Position numbers and translations under genes: made by a program. From assembly GCA_000320545.1 (NCBI GenBank), contig ADNK01003372.1, positions 38,887-102,886 on the forward strand: a DNA stretch of 64,000 nucleotides. Direction: 5' to 3'. Positions within the stretch are counted from its first letter, which is position 1, and every line of letters starts with the position of its first letter. Of this stretch, positions 26,283-38,338 are shown piece after piece. The notes beneath the pieces were generated by a model, which was not told where the DNA came from, ran no database searches, and saw only the letters and a program-made list of their open reading frames with translations. This DNA is from Bigelowiella natans CCMP2755 (taxonomy: Eukaryota; Cercozoa; Chlorarachniophyceae).

Positions 26283-28347
26283 ACATAAATACAAACCCGG
26301 TGGGAATACCTCCCACTCCCCACATACTACTATTATTTCCACTCACTCATCTCATATCATCGATGACGAGGAAGAGGGAAAAATACAACATCACAGAGAC
26401 CACATTTTTTCACTGTTTTATTATCATGGTTATCAGCATTTTAGCTGTATTTAGCCCTCCTCCCCCCCCCCCCCTCCGCCCTACAATCATTATCACAGGC
26501 AATGTAGGGTCAGTTGTTGTGCAGAAACAGCATCGACTAGAATCTGCATAAGTAACTAACTAACCGCATTCGAAAGATCAGCATTGCTCCATGTTTTCCC
26601 TCCATCGTTGGTCCTCAAGAAGGTTCCCTAACAAAATAAATAAATAAATGAATAAATAATCGATGCATAAGAGGAGGGTTTGAAGAGTGTTCGATGATGA
26701 TCGATCATCGGAGGACGACGTGCGTCCTTCCAGCAGCAGCAGTAGCACCAGACAAAGATACAGATAGCATAGTATGTGACCAGTAGGAGGAGTAGTAGTT
26801 GTAGCAGTGTCAATAATTAGCAGTAGGGTTGAAAGAGGTAGCAGTGTCAATAACTACTAGTAGTAGTAATAGTAGTAGGAGTTGGAAGAGGAGGTGAGGG
26901 CAGAGCAGCAGCAGTAGTAGTAGCAGAGGCTATACGATTATTGCTACTCTATGATCATTATCGTCGTGAACAACAACATAATCATCATCATCATCATCAT
27001 CGCGATCTGAGTACTACTGATGCCAGTAGTAGTACCTGCGATCCCACCAAGTAGCCATTCTTATCATCAGTAAATTCAATGTCGAACAAAACGACGCTGC
27101 AGCAATAATCAAACAAGAAGCACAGATCATCAGCTGCTGTTGCTAGTACCAGTAGTAAAATTTTGAGAAGAGAATGTTAGTATGAATAGACGACAACGAC
27201 AGTGATAATGATGATTACGTGTCTGCGACAGGAAGATCCAATCGCTCCCAGGAAGCACTCTGATTACGTATGTTTTATGAAATAGTAGGTAATTATAAGT
27301 ATCAATAATGTCATTTATAATAAGAACGATAAATCAAACAAAACAGTTAATAATTATAAGTATCAAAAATGTCATTTACAATAACTCAAACACACACCCG
27401 CACTACCTACCTAAAGCCATGCACACACGTCACATGCAGCATAATCTGTGTGCTAGTAAACTATCACCTTCGCAGCTGCTGCATCCCTTGGACTTGAGAG
27501 AGAAATGGCTCCCTAATAGATGAGCGGGTGTGGTATATTTATACGTGAGTTGAGTTAAAACAGTTGAGAGAGACATAAGAGTACTCATCCATCACCCAAG
27601 CAAGCAGCAATTGTGTGAGAACGTAATGTATATAGTAAAAAACCATTCCAGCTGCAGCCATCCCGGTATTTTCCACGAATTTGCGACGTCCGACTACTTC
27701 TTGACTTTGAGCACCACGCGATGAAGCAAAAACTCTACTACCGAATCGTTGACATCTTCAGCGATCGGTCAACATATTCGGTCAACATATTCGTAAAAAA
27801 TCATGGTCAGTCTTTAATGAATAATATGATACATTCTTCATATTTCCACCCTTCGATCTCGTCTATATTGGTGTTCTTCCTCGTTGTATGAGGAAAAGGT
27901 TGCATAACATTCCTACCTTGATGATTGCTGGGGAACAAAGGAGGAGGAGGAGGAGGAGAAGGATGATGATGACATCCTTGTTGCAGGGGCAGCCGACCGC
28001 GCAAATGATGCTGCCGCTCCTAAGTCGTAGTCGGACATCCCAGTGGCATCTGATAGCGGGTGCGGCGTTGTAAACGAATAACGAAAACAAGGAAATCAAT
28101 GTTTGAAATAGTAAGTAGGTAGGTTTTAATGGAGGACCTAGATCGTCACAAGCAATTACATTTGATTATAGCAATATGAGGAATATATTATGCCAGAATG
28201 GGACAGTAATTGTTTTTGTTGTTGTTATCGGTATGCGGTGCTGCATCGTTGTATCAGGTGTATGTATGTGCTACCTCTTTGGAAGATGATGCACACGAGG
28301 GCAGCTGCCACAAGGGTGACAGAGAGCAAGAACGTTTTTGTATTCAT
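23416..28347 (-). CDS. HCF136: Photosystem II assembly factor HCF136 (Ycf48), nuclear-encoded
   Basis: HCF136/Ycf48 is a seven-bladed propeller in the thylakoid lumen that binds precursor D1 during PSII assembly. Exons (minus): 28347-28275, 28049-27917, 27737-27644, 27512-27468, 27259-27219, 27096-27036, 26627-26565, 26187-26129, 26048-26002, 25771-25692, 25586-25441, 25251-25141, 24888-24813, 24613-24563, 24365-24318, 24086-24038, 23735-23691, 23507-23416. All phases agree from ATG to TGA. The N-terminus is tripartite: hydrophobic signal peptide (MNTKTFLLSVTLVAAALVCI), Ser/Ala-rich transit region with SFARSAAPATR, then twin-arginine GRRKFVENTG before an Ala-rich segment. Mature motifs include WERIPFSSQLPGD, TLNRVSSSGVSGASYY, GNFYLTFKPG and GKTW. 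This is the strongest evidence for a complex plastid. Confidence 0.95.
23818..23849. repeat. (ATC)n microsatellite in HCF136 intron
   Basis: The tract lies in the intron between exons 24086-24038 and 23735-23691. Further ATG and GCT tracts occur at 24111-24190. Confidence 0.9.
25088..25123. repeat. (ATC)n, read as (ATG)n downstream of an HCF136 donor
   Basis: On the minus (sense) strand it begins about 18 nt after the donor of exon 25251-25141. Confidence 0.9.
25261..25294. repeat. (ATG)n, read as (CAT)n upstream of an HCF136 acceptor
   Basis: On the sense strand CAT units lead into ATAATCAG, the acceptor of exon 25251-25141. One exon is thus flanked by complementary triplet tracts. Confidence 0.9.
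26245..26278. repeat. (CA)n microsatellite in HCF136 intron
   Basis: CA units lie in the intron between exons 26627-26565 and 26187-26129. Confidence 0.95.
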
Positions 28348-28943
28348 GATTGATACACGCTTCTTATTTTGTGTTCAACACTTTGTTTGATTGTTAGTCC
28401 TACAGGCTGTGGTTCTTCTTCGTCCTTGCAGTAGAGCTATCCGTCTTGTGTTATCCTGCGAGAATGAGCGTCGACGTGCAGCAGGAGAAAGAACTTGTGG
28501 TTCCTCACAATTTTAAGATTTTAGTAACCAGGAAATGTGCCATGCGCATTCCAAAATGCTTCCCCTCATCACTTGCGTCAATAATATTACATCTAAATTC
28601 TAGTTTCTACAAAGGCATTTGAGCTGGTTCGACAAACAAACGTCGATCTCACGATTTGAGCGGCTCTCTTGCTTGCCCGTCGTTGGTTTACTACGAATGT
28701 AGAGAAATCCCGACCTTTATTCATCTACGACACTAAATCCAATGCTTACATGTCTAAAAATTCTCGATTACTCCACACAGGATATGTGCCGCCGGTAGAC
28801 GTTACTACCGGAAACAAAGTAGGCATTCCCCCATCACGGAATCCAAACTCCACTTCTCGGATCCCACGCTTCATGTCAAGTAAGTATTCCCCCATCACGG
28901 AATCCAAACTCCACTTCTCGGATCCCACTCTTCATGTCATCAA
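28348..28943. other. Region upstream of HCF136, with a 61-bp tandem duplication
   Basis: Presumed HCF136 promoter and flank. It contains a perfect short hairpin (CCGGTAG at 28792, CTACCGG at 28805). A 61-bp unit beginning ATTCCCCCATCACGGAATCC at 28825 is repeated at 28886. A 28669-28940 plus-strand open frame is not supported as a gene. Confidence 0.6.
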
Positions 28944-29741
28944 GCTAGTTCGAGGCACTGCGTTTCGCACACTGCCAATGTCTTGCAACATTTTGGAAGT
29001 GCAGTTCATCATCATTGTTCATTGTTCACTGTCAAGAATTTGCGATGTGGAGAATGGCTTGTCGCAGGCACATTCGTTCAAGAATGCAGTTTGTCAGCCA
29101 CATTGCTGCGTCCTCACTGAAGACAGTTGGAGGCACTGCATTTCGCACACTGCAAGTGTCACGTCACACTTTGGAGATGCAGTTTTTCATCGTGTTTGTT
29201 CTCATTGTTTGTCACACTTTCGAAGTGTGGTTTTTCACCATTGTTCTCATTGTTCTCATTGCTGCGTTGTGGCCAGAACACCAATCTCAAATTCAATTGT
29301 CTCAAATTCCTCCTGGTTTCTCGACAGTGGTGGTGTGCGCGTGGTGTGACTGCGTGCTCACACGTGCGACGACCTTCCATTTGTCCTTCCGTCGTGCCCA
29401 ACTGGCCAATCTGGCAATGCAAGTGAGCCACTGTGGACACAGTGTGCACACTGCTCAGTCTGTTGCAGCCACAGAGAAGAAACCTGTGGACCGCAAACCC
29501 TTTTCGATCGTGCTGCCACCTGGCCATGCTGGCATGCACGCCTGGCTGTCTTGACCTCCAAACCTGGTCATCGATCAAGCGTGCGTGCGTGCTCAGACAC
29601 CAAATCGTCAACTTGCACAGTCAGCGTGTGGCAGTGTCCATTTTGGCAATGAACAATGAACAATGAACAATGATGATGAACCACACTTCCAAAGCATTGC
29701 AAGACATTTGCAGTGTGCGAAACGCAGTGCCTCGAACTAGC
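28944..29741. mobile_element. 798-bp terminal-inverted-repeat element (non-autonomous)
   Basis: The left end GCTAGTTCGAGGCACTGCGT pairs with its reverse complement ending at 29741. The inverted repeats stay about 90% identical for roughly 80 bp, including TCGCACACTG and TTCATCATCATTGTTCATTG. A third, partial copy of the repeat (GGAGGCACTGCATTTCGCAC) lies inside at about 29130, in direct orientation with the left end. No transposase is encoded. A clear target-site duplication was not seen. Confidence 0.75.
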
Positions 29742-30400
29742 ACTGACTGCACGGATCGCGCACTCTGGCACTGCCTGTCCCGCCCAGCTAGCTATGTGTC
29801 TGACCTAGCCATGCTTGCGTCTCCAAAAACAAACAAATGCGCAATTTTTTGGGCTGTGGGGAGACACACGCCAACACGCATGCAACACCAACGCAGCAAT
29901 CGCTCAATTATTAGTGTTTCGCGGCAATCATTGCTTTGTCTTCATGAACTTTCATGGAAACATGCGTGTTTGCATGTTCATTGTGACACTGACGACATGG
30001 TTGTTGTCACTCTGTCTCTGTGGATTGCTAGCTAGCTAGGCCACACGTTGCAACAGATGCTCAATGCAACGCCTCGATCATCACAAGCAGCAATGTGTCA
30101 AGCAAAGTTTTGAACACTGTGTGTTGTGCACATCAGGATTCAATCGCATGGTGCATGTGGACACAGCAATCTAGCAATGTCATGTGCATGTGCCCATTGC
30201 ATGCATGGCATTGCAATGTCTTGTTATAGACACAGTGATGTCATGTGTACATTGCACATGTGGCATTGCAATGTCCATTGTGCACATTTGCATGTTGTGC
30301 ATCCACTTCATGGATCCATGAGCACTGTGTATCTAGACATTGACATGTGTGCGATCGACGACGCCTGCGATGATTTTTATTTGCGCGCACATGTCTCATT
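29742..30400. other. CATG/TGCA-rich island downstream of the TIR element
   Basis: The island texture continues to the stop of the minus-strand ORF at 30416. It contains GCAATCTAGCAATGTCA at 30166-30182, a 17-mer found again at 61222-61238. No gene is supported. Confidence 0.6.
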
Positions 30401-30415
30401 GGTGCGGTGGTTAAA

Positions 30416-30874
30416 CTATTCAATTATTTCCAAAGTTTCTATGCATGAATCTAGGCCATCGTTGTGATCATCATTACTTATTCCCATACCAGGGTCTTCA
30501 TTGTCATTCTCCATCAAGTCGCCAATATTTTGCTCAAACCAAAAATTTTGCACAGATTCAGCATCAATAATTTTACACCAGGCTTCATATGATGGAATTT
30601 GGTCTCGCCAGATAAAATTTAGCATGTCGCATGCCCTTCCTTCTGACTCGACAACTGCTGCTAGAAGTTCCCATATGCGCCTCAACATTACCATACTGGC
30701 GTCATTACTACTTTGATTATTAACTCTATTTGGAGGTGGCGAAGGTGATAGCTTGGGTGAGAATGTGGAATTGAAGATGCTGTTACCTTCCCCCTCTGGT
30801 AATATTGCTGACAGGATATCTGCATGAAGCATAGAGAGAGAGGGAATATCTCGCTCGATCACTCCCCTAAACAG
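30416..30874 (-). CDS. Hypothetical protein, 3'-terminal exon
   Basis: A 148-codon open frame extends upstream to a good acceptor (TTTCGTAG) at 30875, so the exon reads LFRGVIERDIPSLSML at its start and ends ETLEIIE-stop. It contains Pro/Ser-rich and acidic Asp/Asn segments and a WELLAAVVESEG helix-like stretch. The family is not recognised. Upstream exons probably lie at 31220-31545 (minus), where two frames are open at once (ADTQASKLPNHFCSVEDIRE in one), so the join is not decided. Confidence 0.5.
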   Translation of the reverse strand: MFRGVIERDIPSLSMLHADILSAILPEGEGNSIFNSTFSPKLSPSPPPNRVNNQSSNDASMVMLRRIWELLAAVVESEGRACDMLNFIWRDQIPSYEAWCKIIDAESVQNFWFEQNIGDLMENDNEDPGMGISNDDHNDGLDSCIETLEIIE

Positions 30875-30961
30875 CTACGAAATATCACATTCGGATTATA
30901 TTGTTAGCAACTACATAATACGATTTATTTGTATAAACATGGTTAGCAAGATGTATCAGTC

Positions 30962-30963
<2 letters not shown>

Positions 30964-30995
<32 letters not shown>

Positions 30996-31041
30996 TAGTA
31001 GTGGTAGTAGTAGTGGTAGTAGTAGTTGTAGTAGTAGTAGT
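30964..31041. repeat. (TAG)n microsatellite, probable intron
   Basis: GTAGTA units with scattered GTGG changes lie between the hypothetical 3' exon and its likely upstream exon. Confidence 0.9.
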
Positions 31042-31219
31042 ATAGAACAGTAAATTAGAAGGCATCCTCTTTTCTCTTTATTCAAATGATGATATTCTTA
31101 TTTCTATACATGACGATAACTATAATATCATGCAGAAATTATGACTAAGCTAGAAACAATCGATTAATCCTCAATAATAGGGTAAAAGACAATGCCAAAA
31201 GTCAAAACATTGGCGCGTC

Positions 31220-31269
31220 ATTCTACACACCCAGGAGATTCTGATTCTCTTTGCTTTTGTCATTATCAG

Positions 31270-31300
<31 letters not shown>

Positions 31301-32452
31301 ATTATTATTCAGTGCTGTTTGAGTGAGAGATGGTACTAGAATTTTGAGATATTGAAGGACCATCGTTCTGGCCCAATACAGTTGTGCATGGCGCAGGCGA
31401 CTGTTCCGTATCCATCCCCCAACCACGATAATTTTCCGCTCTCTCATTTGCCGTTCTGATTCGAATTCTTCTCTAATGTCTTCCACGCTACAGAAGTGGT
31501 TGGGTAGTTTTGAAGCTTGTGTATCGGCCATTATCACTTTCAAACGATGGTGTTGCCATTTTCTTCCACTAAACGGAGGAGCGAGGATTCGATATGGAAG
31601 ATGAAGAAGAAAAGAATATTATTCAACCGGTATCTGCAAGCATGAGGAAATGCAGCAGCGGCTATTGGAGGACCTGCTGATAGCGTTTAATTGTTTGCCT
31701 TTCTGGTTCTCCATCCACACGAGAGCACATAGAACATTTTTGAACTTTTTGTTTCCAATCCACAAATCAATGGCGCTGATGTGATGACAACGAATTTAAT
31801 GGAGAACGTGGAGAGGATGACATTATCGAAAATAACTCGCACTGATATAGTTAGTGTTCTGTTGTATTTTCTTGCTCTGTCTTCAAGTTGATCACTTGAT
31901 GATGCTTCTTTTAATAATTTACAGCTGCTAAGTGTCATGAAATTATAGCTCCGAGCAGGTGAGTAAGTTGTTGCATATGTTTCATAATGGAGGATGAGAG
32001 GAGGATGTGTGCGTGTCTCCTCGTTGAAAGTGATTTTTATTGCATACTGTTCCATAATATTATTTGAGAATTTTTTTTTCATAACCTGTGCAGATCATAT
32101 TTTCCAACGAAGAATCTTGCAAGATTGTAGATATCTCCATCGGCGATATCGTCTGGATCTTTCTTCACGCCGACCTATCGACCGAACAACTTGAAATAAT
32201 GTACACATCGTATATGCAAATGTTTGCGCTTCCTTCCCGTCTTCCTCCCTCCCTTCCTTCCTGCCTTCCTCATATTCGGTCTTCCATATTTGAAGCCTTA
32301 ATGTTTTCAACCTTGCTATGGTATCTCCCCTCTTTGCTGTTCATTCCCTTTTAAGTAAGGCTCTGATACGCTGCCACCCTCCTCCTCCTACTCTTTCTCC
32401 TCTCTTTATCGCCGTCCGTCTTCGTTGTACCTGGTGTTGCTGCCAATCAGGA

Positions 32453-32491
<39 letters not shown>

Positions 32492-32600
32492 GTCTCCTCC
32501 TTGTGTCTCGTACTTCATCATAATCGTGAAAGAGCACCGATGAATACGACGATGACTTAGGTCTACTATGTCTCACACCATAAAATGGATCCAATTTTGA
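31220..32600. other. Possible exons of one or two unidentified genes
   Basis: On the minus strand, 31790-31690 reads AIDLWIGNKKFKNVLCALVW and could splice to 31640-31550 (YRLNNILFFFIFHIESSLL). On the plus strand, 32096-32230 after a CTTGTGCAG-like acceptor reads SCKIVDISIGDIVWIFLHAD. Both look protein-like but no family or full structure was found. An (ATC)n tract is at 32456-32490. These may be exons of the gene ending at 30416 and the 5' region of the protease gene. Confidence 0.3.
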
Positions 32601-32777
32601 ATAATAATAGCAAAAACAATGATAAAAATGTTAATAATTCCCAGTAGATTTAGATCTAGTAGACTAGGACCAAATCTGTTGACCTACTTCCACCACTTCT
32701 TTCTGCCGGAGGAGGAGGAGAAGGAGGAGGAGGAGGAGGAGGAGGAGGTTGCCAACGTGGATCTTCCCCCCTCGACG

Positions 32778-35700
32778 ATGGGGTGCAGCAGGGGATGCCC
32801 TCGCACTATATTTCAGGCACTGCCAACTTTGGCAATTATGATTGTTGTTTGGTGCCTGATCCTGGATGGATTGGCAGGGGGTGAGGCAATAACATCTAGA
32901 TCAATGTTATCAGTAGCCACATCTCGCCAAATGCGTCATCGCCTTTCTCAAAGAAAGGGGATAATTAGGGGGGGAGTCTCCTTAACACGACCGATAATAA
33001 CGACGACGACGACGACAAAAAAGGGGTTCCAATCTAGAATTTCCAACGGCCCCTCCATTCCCCGCACAGCCAGCGATTTCGTCGTAGCGCATGCGTATGA
33101 GGAGGGGCTCTCTTCTGGAAGTTTGGGTAGCACGACGATTCTGTCAGATGAGATGCACCTTTCTATGCTCGAGCCAACTGATCTCCTCCGCGGTCATCTA
33201 CCAAACGGCATGCAATATACCCTACTTAAGACACCGTGTGAGAAGGGAAACTGCGAGATCCATCTTCAGCTACACGTTGGCTCAATAGAAGAGGGGGACG
33301 GAGAGAATGGTCTCGCACATGTGCTGGAGCATGTAACTTTCGTTGGTTCGAAGCACAGGAAGGGCGTCCTCTCCCATAGCAGCGTGAGCGCCAATGCGCT
33401 GACCGATTTTCACCACACGGTGTACTTTGCAAAATGCCGGGATCATCATCGGAACCTAGACTACTCGTTGTCCTCGTCCTCCTCCTCATCATCATCCTCC
33501 TTGCTAGACAGAACACTGTGTGCTCTCTTTGATGTAGCTTTCCGCGCTAAGATCGATGAGGGTGTGTTGGCACGCGAAAAGGACGCTGTACTCTCTGAGA
33601 TTTCCATGCTTTCAACGGCTGACTACAGACTACGAATAGACCAACTATCTGACCTTCATAAAGAAACGATGCTACCATCTCGTATCCCTCTAGGCACCGT
33701 TGAATCTATCCGCAACCTATCTGCGGAGAGAGTAAGAGAATTCTACACGCAGTTTTACCAACCTAACCGTGCACATGTTTACATAGTTGGCGACATTGAC
33801 GTGTTGTCCACTAAGAAATCCTTGGAGCGAAGCATGTCCTCTACCGTTCCTTCCTCCTCCTCTTCACCTTTTCCTATTCCTTCATTTTCTTCCCCGTCGT
33901 CATACGCCTCCTCTTCTTCGTCATCCTCTTCTGCTTCTGGCAGTAGTAGTAGTAGTAGTGGTGGTGGTGGTGGTGGTGGTAGCACTACATACAAGCGATG
34001 GATAGAGCGCCCCCAGTACAACCACACTTTCTTTCGCACAGAAAGCAGGAAACCTCGCATAGTGCATCATGATCTCAGTAAGAATATTCATGTCGCCCTT
34101 GCAACCAAGACCCCACCCGCAATGTTGCAGAGATTGGGAGACGTTAGAACAGAATTTGTCCGGAGATTTGCTACGGGAGTCATTGAACGCCGTCTTAGCA
34201 GCCGTGTGCCAACAAGTCCTCCCAGCACAGATATCGATTTTCAGAACTCTCTTCGTACTGGAGAGGGGGTTGAAACGTTTGAACTGGAGATGCATGCTCC
34301 TGCAAAGGTAGGTAGGTAGGTGATAATCATGATGATGATGATGGTGATGATGATGATGATGATAATGTCTTCGTCTTGAGTCGTCTATAGGAAGGAGGAG
34401 GAAGAGGAGGGGGAGGAGGGGGAGGAGGAGTTTCTACTATTACAAACAACGACAATCACTAATTACTACTACAACTACTACTACTACTGCTACTAGTACT
34501 ACCACCACTACTGCTACAACGCTACACTAACTACTACAACTACTACTACTTCTGCTACTATCCAAAACAGATGCAACATTCTCGAAAATGTTTTTCTTCT
34601 TACGTTCCTTGTATTATTCCCACTTACTTCTTCGCAGAATATCGAAGCAATCTTGTCGAAATCCATCCGCACACTAAGCGAGCTGTATGTACACGGAGCT
34701 GACGATGACGAGATAAAGTTTCTTGCAACCGCGTATTACAAAGACGTGCAGAACGGCAAACAGTTGAGAGAGGGTGTCGATGATGTGGTTAGCAACCTAA
34801 TGGACTCGGAGCTACGCGGCGTGCCTTATGTGTCTACAAATCAGTTTTCGCAGCTTATCAGTGATATGTTCTTTGAGGAAGTGACTGTTGGAGAGGTGCA
34901 AGCAATGCTGAGATCAATTCTAGATCCATTCGTACGGTAGTAAAGAGGAGGAGGAGGAGGAGGAGGAGGAGGAGGAGGATGATGATCACAAAGATGATAT
35001 TAAGAAGAAGAAGAGGAAGAAGATGAATAGGAAGAAGAATGATGTACACTTATTTTATGTTTGTACTCTTGAGAAAGCAATCGGCATCTATAACCACAAT
35101 TATTTTCAATGAACGCTAATGAATAAACAACAACTATCAACTATTAGGTACAACAAACCTTCCAATGATAGTAGCAGCAATAATGGGATGATGACGACGA
35201 AATCATCATTGCCTTCTTCTTCATCACCATCATCATCATCATCATCACCGTTGGCACTCTCCCAGTTTCTAGTGAGTATACCTAGGAATATGATCGATTC
35301 TAATGACAAAGAAGACAGAAACAGCAGCAGCACCAATCCTCTATCCACTCCGGAGTATTATGAACAAATTGTGTACGACAGTGGTAGTAGTAGCAGCATG
35401 GTACTACCAAACGCTGTTGAACAAGAACAACAACAACATATGGATATATCTTCTTCTTCTTCTTCGTCTTCCTCGTCAAATACAGTCACCACTTTACTAG
35501 ACTTGGTCATGAACGAATTGGATTTTATGCATAAAGAGGATGATGGAAAGAATAACAACAACAACAACAACAACAACACTGCTCACATAGACGAGAAGTT
35601 CTCCGCGTTGTTAGTATTATTGACGGAAGAACAACGTGATAGGGTCAGAACGGCGGCAAAAAGGTATCCGTACGTGCGTGCGTGTGTCTATTATTAGTGA

Positions 35701-36282
35701 TACTAACATATTGATGGAAATGGCGGTGGACAATGAGGAGAGTGTTGTGTACGTCATTCATCTGTTTGAATGATACTGGGCAAAGTACTAAGTTGTTCTT
35801 CACCTTCTTCGTCTTCTCATCATCATTATTAGTAGCATCATCAGTTATCCTTCTGTTGTTTTACCTCCTATTAACTTCTCCCCATTTCTTCTTCTTCTCC
35901 TTCTTCTTCATCATTAATCCAATTATTATTATTCATAGAACTCTAGACGTTCTTCCTTGTTTCCTACTTTTTCCACCTTCCTTTTCACGTAGCACTAGCA
36001 CTAGCATAGTACTACAATGATGGTGTGATTTGATGGCACACACAACAACAACAAACAACAACAACAACAATAATAACACTAGTTTTTGGGAGCTACGAGA
36101 TGAGAACGATAGTCGTCATCTTCATCAAGGAGAAGAAGGGAAAGATGGAGAAGGTTGTGATATTTTGCAAGTGGAATAAGATATAAAAAGGGGCGGGATC
36201 ATGAGGGATTCGAGAACAGTGAAGGATATAATTGTAATTATCAACAAACAACTCTTTCAAATGAGAATATGTTTTTGCAATA

Positions 36283-36324
<42 letters not shown>

Positions 36325-36335
36325 ATCAAGCCCTC

Positions 36336-36377
<42 letters not shown>

Positions 36378-36564
36378 TCTAATTCTGTGTGTGTGCGTGT
36401 GTGTGGAGAAAGAGAAGTCGTGTTACATGTGTTTCAGTGCATTGAGTACAATTTTCCTCCCTTATCCATCGTCAATTGATAGAAATAGCCTTGGGGTGGG
36501 ACAAAATAGGCAAAACGAATCAAAGTGTCATCAGGTGGAGATATTAGCAGATTTAGATTATAAT

Positions 36565-36599
<35 letters not shown>

Positions 36600-37065
36600 T
36601 CTGGTTGACCATCAGAGATGTTCCCAGTGGTATTGTGATGAGACGCCTGAAGAATGGAATCAAACTCAATTACAAAAGGTATAATATTCTCATCATAACT
36701 GCACATTAGAATAATAATAATTACTATTAACATGTACTATGCAACTACTAGTGGTTTGAAGTAGTAGTAAGTTGAAAGTTGTGCACGGAGTGAGAGCAGC
36801 AGATTCTTCACTTTCCTTCTTTTTAGCCTATCCACCATAACAAGAAGATATTACTACTAGGCTGCTGCTCTTTGTTCCTTATTCTGTCTGAAATATGCAA
36901 TCTTCTTGGTCTTTTCAATCCGTTTTGTTCGTCATCGTCATCATATCTCTTTCTACAAATACTTGTACTTCAATAGCTTATCATCATCGGACATGGACGA
37001 AGTGCACAGAGGAGGAGAAGGAGGAGGTTTTAGTAATCATGCTATTTATCCTTGTAGTCTCTTAA

Positions 37066-37120
<55 letters not shown>

Positions 37121-37604
37121 TGTGTGTGCTATAGCGCATATGAGAGGATTCAATAGCGGCACACTTACTACTATGAGATTGTTGATCACTCTATACTATC
37201 TTCTTCTTCTTTTTCTTCTTCTTCTTTTCCCTATCGTCTTAGGAGGAGGAGCCGACGATTTTGAGTCTTGTTCGTCTTTTATATTGGAAGCATCTGCACC
37301 CGGAGGCTTATATCATGAAACGTTGGAAGTAGTATTGTTAGAATAGCAATCATCATCATATAGAGATAAAGAATAACAACAACAACAAGAAGAAGAAACA
37401 GATCAAACTATATGATAACTATACACGAATGATGACAATGACAATAAACATCACTCACCGCAATTAACCAAACTGAAGCTTTTGTTTGTTGCATTGCATT
37501 CCCTTGATGCGTGGTGCTGTACGTTCAGAATCCTTGTGCAATACGGCTAGGATCGACGGTAAGTACTTTACGGACTAAACACTACTAGTAAACACTGTGT
37601 GCTT

Positions 37605-37639
<35 letters not shown>

Positions 37640-38301
37640 ACAGGCTCATTTTGTTTCATTTGCACAACGACTGTTATTACTATCAGTATCTATACGTCGT
37701 TATGCGTGTAGAAAGCAACCATACACGCAGCACTTCTATATGATGCAACATCATCCAGCAAACACACCATACATATACTCAATAATATTTGATTTCAAGT
37801 TTGTTACTACACATGGCCACCGTGAAAGACTTTATGTTTCTCCTCCTCTTCCTCAGGCCATCCAGACTGATAACAACATTAAATTTGGTGGCAAATCTCT
37901 TAAAAGTGAGTGAGTAGTCGCTCTACCGATCCACCTCCCTCCCCATAAACGAAGAAAGCAATGGGGACTTCAAGAAGATCAATATTTTGTGGATGATGAT
38001 GATGATGATCATGATCATGATGATGTCACATGTACACACGTGCTGCCATTGGGCTAATTTGTACTTATGATTTTGGATATTTTATGCTCCTCCCCCCTTA
38101 TATACACATGGTTGTTTGTTGATATTGAATACTTGTGGTATTACTAATAAACGATATCTTTCTACTACATACGGAAACATCAACCAGCAATTGAGGACTT
38201 CTTTCTTGCAATGGGCATGAACTTATCAACAACAATGGAGGCAGAAGACTTCCGCATATCAGTCTCCGGGCAATTCAACAAGATTCAGTATGCATTTCAG
38301 G

Positions 38302-38338
<37 letters not shown>

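Noticed and set aside
28669-29349. Plus-strand 226-codon ORF
   Set aside because: It runs through a 61-bp duplication into a TIR element and repeats itself; no family pattern.
31687-32082. Minus-strand ORF of 131 codons as one exon
   Set aside because: No family pattern. An alternative frame in part of it reads more protein-like and has an acceptor, so the full ORF was not called.
34638-34940. Stop codon at 34937 as the end of the SPP protein
   Set aside because: The TAG is within the donor GTAGTA. Splicing at 34936 continues in frame to exon 35148, and the second M16 half lies downstream.
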